This document shows, in pieces, positions 58,356 to 64,000 of a stretch of 64,000 nt of DNA. The DNA lies in assembly GCF_000715075.1 (NCBI RefSeq), contig NC_134095.1, positions 58,834,419 through 58,898,418 on the forward strand, given 5' to 3'. The notes beneath the pieces are model-generated. The model was not told where the DNA came from, ran no database searches, and saw only the letters and a program-made list of their open reading frames with translations. A program made the position numbers and the translations under genes. The first letter of the stretch is position 1, and each line of letters starts with the position of its first letter. This DNA comes from Nicotiana tabacum. Taxonomy: Eukaryota; Streptophyta; Magnoliopsida; Solanales; Solanaceae.

Positions 58356-60657
58356 GACCAAGAGAAAACTACCTTTATATGTCCTTATGGCACATTCGCT
58401 TTCTCTAGAATGCCATTTGGATTATGTAATGCTCCGGCGACCTTCCAACGGTGCATGATGGCTATTTTCACCGACATGGTGGAGGATATCTTGGAGGTCT
58501 TCATGGATGATTTCAGCGTGGTTGGGGATTCTTTTGAGGAATGCTTGGTAAACTTGGATAGAGTGTTGGCTCGGTGTGAAGATACCAACCTTGTTCTAAA
58601 CTGGGAAAAGTGCCATTTTATGGTAGAAGAAGGTATAGTGTTGGGTCACAAGATCTCGAAGCAAGGAATTGAAGTTGATAAGGCCAAGATGGAGATTATT
58701 TCAAGGCTTCCTCCCCCTACTTCTGTCAAAGGGGTGAGGAGTTTTCTTGGGCATGCGGGTTTCTACCAGAGGTTCATCAAAGATTTTTCTAAGGTTGTTA
58801 ACCCATTGTGCAAGTTGCTAGATAAAGATGCCAAGTTTGTTTTCGATGAGAAGTGCATGGAGGCTTTTGAGCTCCTTAAACAAAAGGTGACAACTACCCC
58901 CATCATCACCGCACCAAATTGGAGCTTACCATTTGAGCTCATGTACGATGCTAGTGACGTTGCGGTGGGGGCAGTTTTAGGCCAAAGGATCAACAAGATG
59001 TTCCATCCGATATACTACTCAAGCAAGACCATGAATGAGGCTCAAAGGAACTACACAGTCACCGAAAAGGAGTTATTGGCTATTGTTTTTGCTATGGAAA
59101 AGTTTCGTCCTTACCTTATGGGGGCCAAAGTTATTGTGCACACCGACCATGCCACCTTTAGGTATTTGATGACCAAGAAAGATTCAAAGGCAAGATTGAT
59201 GAGATGGGTTATTCTTCTTCAAGAGTTTGATTTAGAAATTGTTAACCGGAAGGGTAGTGAGAATCAAGTGGCGGACCACTTGTCCCATTTGGAGGAGGGG
59301 AAGCCTTGTGACGGCCTTGAGATCAATGATACATTTCCCGACGAGCAACTCCTTGCGGTGTCAATGAGTGGAATGTCGTGGTTCACTGATGTTGCCAATT
59401 ACCTTGTGACCAGAATAATCCCGTGTGAGCTCTCTTCTAACCAAAGGAAAAAGCTCAAGCGGGATAGTTTGGATTTCTATTGGGATAAGCCATATTTGTT
59501 CAAGATTTGCATGGATGGTGTGATTTGTAGATATGTTCCAGAGGAGGAACAATTGAGTATCCTAGAGGCTTGCCATTTTTCACCCTATGGTAGCCATCAT
59601 GGCGGGGCGAGGACGACCTCAAAGGTACTCAGTTGCGGATTTTATTGGCCTACCATATTTAAAGATGCTGGTGATATGGTCAAAAGATGTGATGAATGCC
59701 AACGAGCCAATGGAATTTCAAAAAGGGATGAGATGCCCCTCAATACGATTCTCAGGGTAGATATTTTTTATATTTGGGGCCTCGACTTCATGGGTCCTTT
59801 TGTGATCTCTTGTGGAAACACTTACATTCTTGTGGTGGTAGATTATGTCTCCAAGTGGGTTGAAGTTGTGGCTTTACCCAACAATGAAGCCCAGAGTGTT
59901 GTGGCATTTCTCAAAAAGAGTATGTTCACGAGGTTTGGCACTCCCCGTGCTATCATTAGTAATAGGGGATCTCACTTTTGCAACAAGGCTTTTGATTCAT
60001 TGCTTGCCAAATATGGAGTTAATCACAAAGTGACCACCCCCTACCATTCTCAAGCTAGCGGTCAAGTAGAAGTCTCCAGCCAAGAAATTAAGAGTATTTT
60101 GTCCAAAAATGTCAATGCTAACAGGACCGATTGGTCGAAAATATTTTATGATGCTCTTTGGACCTATCAGACAGATTACAAAACCCCAATTGGTATGTCT
60201 CCGTATTGGTTGGTGTTTGGGAAAGCTTGCCATCTTCCGGTGGAATTGGAGCACAAGGCTATGTGGGCCTTGAGGAAGTTGAACTTAGAATGGGATATTG
60301 CTGCAAATCTGAGGGTTGAACAACTTAATGAGCTCGATGAGTTTAGATTCCATGCATCCTCCAGCTCGTCCTTGTACAAGGACAAAATGAAGTATCTTCA
60401 CGACAAATATGCTCGGGCCAAGGAGTTAAAAGTTGGAGATATGGTTCTCTTGTTTAATTACCGGCTACATCTGTTTTCGAGTAAGCTCAAGTCAAAATGG
60501 AGTGGGCCATTTGAAGTTGTGTTCATGACCCCGTTTGGTGCTCTTGATCTAAAATACAAAAAATGGTGAAGTCTTTAGAGTTAACGGCTACCGAGTCAAG
60601 CATTATCTTGTAAAGTTCGATGGCAGCCACGTAGTGGCGCTTCTTCATCTAAAATGA
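58356..60657 (+). pseudogene. pol, second part: RT, RNase H and integrase
   Basis: RT continues with [14 protein letters not shown] and the catalytic FMDD (58500-58511). RNase H shows [30 protein letters not shown] and [11 protein letters not shown]. Integrase has the HHCC finger ([13 protein letters not shown] ... CDECQRANG) and the catalytic core: GLDFMGPF with Asp (59784-59786), then a second site where the expected Asp is Asn (AAT at 59961 in IISNRGSHF), and Glu in GQVEVSS (60069-60071). The C-terminal segment [11 protein letters not shown] follows. A one-base loss in an A-run near 60560 shifts the frame, and the natural end in the shifted frame is TGA at 60655-60657. The stop, the D-to-N change and the frameshift make it inactive. 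Confidence 0.92.
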
Positions 60658-60844
60658 TGTGGTGGTAACATGTGTCATGCCGCGACGTTAAATCAGGCGC
60701 TTCTTGGGAGGCAACCCATGTCTTTCTCTTTGATTTTCTTTGTAGCTTAGGAATGTTTGAGCTAATTGTTTGTGAGATGTTGCAAGGATTGTGTTGAAGC
60801 AGTGCAAAATAAAGTATGAAAATTGCATAGTCTCTGAAGTTGCC

Positions 60845-61070
60845 AGTGCGGCCGCGGTGCACTTTGCGCGGTCCGCACCTGCATGAGTTTAGAAGGGGAC
60901 TCTCTGAAGTTCTTCACCGCGATCACGGTCAAGTTAGTGCAGTCCGCGGAGGACTTTCGCGGACACGGTCCACTTGTGTGCAGTCCGCGTAGGGTGATTA
61001 CCGAAGGATCACGCAAATAAACCCAGCGTGGTCCGCAGTCGCTTTTGTGCGGCCGCACTGGTAGGTGAGC
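60845..61070 (+). promoter_or_regulatory. CpG-rich palindrome array, internal copy 1
   Basis: GCGGCCGCGG, GCGCGGTCCGC, AGTCCGCGG, AGTCCGCG, GTGGTCCGC and GCGGCCGC lie within 225 bp, spaced 20-60 bp apart. The motif style is the same as in the LTR array, and a TATA-like box lies about 20 bp downstream. Confidence 0.72.
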
Positions 61071-61459
61071 ACGGGTCCCATTGGGTACCTATAATAGAGA
61101 CCAAGGGTCTCATTTTACCCTTTTCGCAATTTGAAAACCCAGAACCCTAATTCTACTGTTCATCCTCTGCCAAGACTGAAATTATTGCTTGTTTGGATAG
61201 ATTGCATTCATTCTTCCTAGTCCTGGTAACATTTCATGCATTCATGATTAATTACTTTCTTGTTTTTTATTTTTTTAATTTTCTTGCCAGTAGTCTGTAA
61301 CTTCTTTTTCTTCACGATTTTATTCGAATTTGTTAGTCTAGGGTAGCTTTCATGTTAGTTTAAAGTAACTAAGGATTGGGTACCTGAGTAGGGACAAGTA
61401 GGGGTAAAAATTTGAACAAAAATAGAAGAAAACATGTAACCCTAGCTTAGTCCCTGAAA

Positions 61460-61765
61460 TTGACCCAGTGCGGTCTGCGGTCGCCTTAGCGCGATCCTCG
61501 ATGCCCTAACGCGGTCCGCGTTATACTTCCACGCGGCCCGCGATACTTGATTGACTGAGGAATAACTTGTGTCCAGCGCGGCCGCGGTAACTTTTGTATG
61601 GTTCGCGCTGGTCCAACGCGGCCGCGTACCCATTTTACGCGGACCGCGGTGCTTAGATTCAGAGAAGGACTTTAGTTGGTACTTGATCAACACGGACCGC
61701 GGTAGCCTTTTTGCGGTCCGCGGTACCCCCAACACGGCCGCGCTCCCTTGTGCGCGGGCCGCGAT
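61460..61765 (+). promoter_or_regulatory. CpG-rich palindrome array, internal copy 2
   Basis: The densest array in the window: GCGGTCTGCGG, GCGGTCCGCG, GCGGCCCGCG, GCGGCCGCGG, GCGGACCGCGG, CGGACCGCGG, GCGGTCCGCGG and others, about a dozen in 300 bp. It ends about 120 bp before the extra ORF. Confidence 0.75.
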
Positions 61766-61883
61766 GACTGGTTCTGCAGCAGTGTCTGCAAGAATTTTGT
61801 TTGTTGTCTGCAACTTTAATTCATTCACCTGCTTCACTGCTTGTGCTTAAACTAACAATATTAGATGTGTTTGCTTGCAGACA

Positions 61884-63892
61884 ATGGTAAAACAACGAGG
61901 AAGAGGTTCCAAATAACCCAGCCAAAGTGACCCCTCCCGGGGAGGAAAAGAAAATAAGTTAAACTCATTCCTCGACCTAAACTGAAAACAAGGAAACAAG
62001 TTGTTATAGATGACCAATAGGGGAGTGAGTACGTATCCTCTCAAGACCTCTCTTTTGACTCAGGGCCAGCTCTTGCAGTCCCAGCTTCACATACTGCCCA
62101 AGCCCCACAACGTGTACCTTTTGAGTCGTCTGATGGCTCAGCAGCAGGCAGTGGTGAATATTCCACCTCCCTCACAGCTTCAGTATCTGGGGAGAGTGCA
62201 GAAGGTGGGACTAATAGTGATAATGAGGTACTGGACAGTGGTGTGCCCTAGGTTGGGGGTGTTGAACGAACTAGAAAACCTGAAGTTTGGGAAGATCGAT
62301 TTGTCAGCCAGGTGGCATTCCACAAGTTTAGGGAATGGTGGCTGTCACGGAAGTTGATTCTTAAGAGAAGCTTCATTGACAAAGACCTTCTACCCCTACA
62401 ACCCAATGTGCATAGACAGTTTTAGGCTCGAGCGGGTTGGGAGTTCTTTAAAGACAATTGTTTGAAGGCGAATGAGCATATGGTCAAGGAATTTTACAGC
62501 AATGTGGCCCATATCTTGAAGAGCACTAAGGTGACCAAGGTGAGAAACAAAAATGTGGTATTCACCGGGAGGGCACTGAATGAATACTTGGGGTTCATTG
62601 ATGAAGATGAGTCCCTTTACAATGAAAAGTTAGCAATGGATGAGGAGGTTCGTCCGTGGTTAGCTTCATACCTGGCAATCCCGGGTACGGTTCCAGAATG
62701 GTTATGGGCAGGGGCCAAAAAACTTCGGAAAACTTTCAACTTCGAGGCTAGAGGGTGGTTGACCTTTGTGTGCAGTCGGCTCGACCCGACTACCCATGAT
62801 CAGACTATTCCACTTGCCCGGGTAGTTCTTATTGCTTCTATTATGGCAGGCTATCCTATCAATGTGGGCAATGTGATGTCCCGCACCATTTCTGCAGTGG
62901 GGGTTGAGCATGAACGGAACTACCCTTTTCCCAGCACCCTCACTATGTATTTCCGGGACTTGGAGGTGGAGAAGAGACCGTTTGACATCAAGGTCAAACC
63001 TGTGGCTTCGTTCTCCTGGTACAGTTTGAAGGGTTCAGACAACCCCAAGGACAAAAATTACAAGCCGCTTGTTTCTACCCCAGCTGGCCAGTCTGAGGAG
63101 CCAGTTGCGGTAGAGTCTTCTGTTGAGCCTTCCACCATGCCTGCTTCCACCACTGTTGATGATTTGCCTCCAGGACCCTCCTCTTCTACTGGCCCCAGTA
63201 CTTCAGCTGACCCGGGGGTTCCTTCTTCCCGGACTCATCCTTTTACAGCCCATCAATTGAGCCGGACACTAGCCAGTTTGAACAACTGGATGTCAGCTAC
63301 GACATCCAAGTTGTCTACATTGTCTGCTACAGTTGAGGCCCACTCAGCACCTTCCACTGCTCAGATTCCTCAGTCCATTGAGGATACACTGAAGAAGCTC
63401 CTAGACAATCAGGAGAAGATTATGAGGACTCAGGACGCCTTGACTAAGGCGGTGGATTCACATGGAAAGGGCTTGAGGGAGCTTTCCAAGGAGCATAAGA
63501 AGATAAGGAAGTCAAGGGATTCTAAGGAGTCGGTGAGAGTGCTAAGGACTAATGTGGACAAGTTATTGGCGGACCAGATGCCTTTAGACTTGCTATTCAG
63601 GAATCCAGCCCCAGCAGCAGCACCAGTGCCACATCCACAGCAGGAGTAGGAGCAGGCACCCAGGCCTCCAAGGAAGAAGAGGAAGCTCCCCAGTTCAGTT
63701 GGTGCAGTTATTGAGCTAGCAAACCCACAGGAGACCCCCTACAATGATGCACCTATTATCCAGCCGGTCCAGGAGCAGGCCCCAGTCCCAGCAGCTGAGC
63801 AGTAGGAGATCGGGAACCAGTCTGAGGTTCCTGTATATACAGAGGACTTGGGGACTCCTATATCCTTTACTTTGTTTTTTATGCTTATTTGA
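61884..63892 (+). pseudogene. extra 3' ORF of the Athila-like element (putative plant transposon protein type)
   Basis: The probable start is ATG 61884 (MVKQRGRGSK), directly after an acceptor-like site. The frame shifts, and from about 62117 one frame runs on to a TGA near 63890 with stops at about 62248, 62423, 63647 and 63803. The longest open part is 62462-63649. Conserved blocks include EDRFVSQVAFHKFREWW, ANEHMVKEFYSNVAHIL, ARGWLTFVCSRLDPTTHDQT, LIASIMAGYPINVG and PFDIKVKPVASFSWY, as in the proteins annotated in Solanaceae as putative plant transposon protein. A Ser/Pro/Thr-rich region and a coiled coil follow, and after the stop at 63647 a basic PPRKKRKLP. I see no signal peptide or membrane segment, so an envelope role is not supported. 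Function unknown. Confidence 0.75.
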
Positions 63893-64000
63893 TAGTTGGC
63901 ATTGAGGACAATGCCAGCTTTTATTCGTGGGGGTGCGCCCTACTTTTATCTGGATGACTGTATATATAGATTCTTAGTTTATGTTTTTGTTGATACTTTT
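63893..64000 (+). other. 3' interior of the Athila-like element
   Basis: Contains TTGGCATTGAGGACAATGCC and TTCGTGGGGGTGCG, sequences that usually precede the polypurine tract and 3' LTR in this group. The window ends before an LTR can be recognised. Confidence 0.5.

Larger units (their letters stand above)
60658..61883 (+). other. GC-motif spacer between pol and the extra ORF
   Basis: About 1.2 kb without coding capacity. Two blocks of CpG-rich palindromes (60845-61070 and 61460-61765) are separated by 390 bp of AT-rich DNA. A TATA-like TATAATAGAG is at 61090-61099 and a TTGCTTGCAG splice-acceptor-like site ends at 61880, four bases before the ATG of the extra ORF. Confidence 0.7.
53341..64000 (+). 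mobile_element. Athila-like Ty3/gypsy element, truncated by window end
   Basis: 5' LTR, tRNA-Asp primer site, gag, protease, RT, RNase H, integrase, spacer and an extra 3' ORF are in order on the plus strand. Domain order, the Asp-type primer site and a large extra ORF after pol fit the Athila branch of Ty3/gypsy. Lesions are few compared with other elements here, so this is probably one of the younger insertions. The 3' LTR is outside the window, so no TSD or LTR divergence can be measured. Confidence 0.88.

Noticed and set aside
61442..61837. 131-codon minus-strand Arg/Ala-rich frame
   Set aside because: Open only because the CpG palindrome array lacks stop codons; no protein family is recognisable.
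1..64000. Endogenous pararetrovirus or other viral insertion
   Set aside because: I found no coat or movement protein motifs; every RT seen belongs to the LINE or the Athila-like element with matching context.
1..64000. tRNA or rRNA genes
   Set aside because: The tRNA-like matches are primer-binding sites (8177, 16874, 54882) or SINE sequence; no full cloverleaf was recognised by eye.

Overview
The window is plant nuclear DNA made almost entirely of transposable elements stacked inside one another. It is AT-rich and contains Ty3/gypsy, Ogre-like, Athila-like, L1, MULE and hAT-type sequence. A TS-family SINE and the gag and LTR styles point to Solanaceae, and a large-genome member such as Nicotiana fits; species cannot be fixed by reading alone. 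I see no intact host gene. The only host-gene candidate is a promoter plus a 53-base first exon near 42.1-42.3 kb. All element coordinates, target-site duplications (TSDs) and divergences were read by eye.

Region 1 (1-20.4 kb). A minus-strand gypsy fragment (gag remnant, leader and a 749 bp LTR) is followed by a nested pair. The outer element (1754-20364, minus, TSD TGACG on both sides) has LTRs of about 3.5-3.8 kb, a decayed gag and no pol. Its interior was hit by a complete LTR element (6211-15054, plus, TSD TATAA on both sides). That inner element has 2 kb LTRs, a perfect 12-base initiator-Met primer site, a polypurine tract and a 4.9 kb interior with no recognisable coding capacity. A TS SINE fragment lies inside it.

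Region 2 (20.4-36.1 kb). Unassigned low-complexity DNA precedes a 4.35 kb Ogre-like solo LTR (TSD ATAAT). Next come a decayed L1-type LINE (ORF1, then ORF2 with endonuclease, RT, zf-RVT and RNase H; about 26.4-34.8 kb) and a 1.16 kb solo LTR.

Region 3 (36.1-43.4 kb). This part holds DNA-transposon debris. A hAT-like repeat carries a four-unit G-rich minisatellite and is invaded by a MULE-like element with a large internal hairpin. Further right are a 671 bp hAT-type element, an LTR-like block, a small MITE whose two ends are each palindromic, the possible host promoter and exon, and a 1.09 kb MULE-like element.

Region 4 (43.5-52.8 kb). A MuDR-type MULE has a transposase gene that has lost its catalytic core, a converging minus-strand second gene, and a 4.55 kb Ogre-like solo LTR (TSD CCACC) near its left end.

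Region 5 (53.3-64 kb). The 5' LTR and most of the interior of an Athila-like Ty3/gypsy element are present: tRNA-Asp primer site, gag-pol with few lesions, then a GC-rich spacer and an extra ORF of the putative plant transposon protein type. The 3' LTR lies beyond the window. The most unusual pattern here is clustered CpG-rich palindromes (GCGGTCCGCGG type) upstream of the LTR TATA box and again upstream of the extra ORF.
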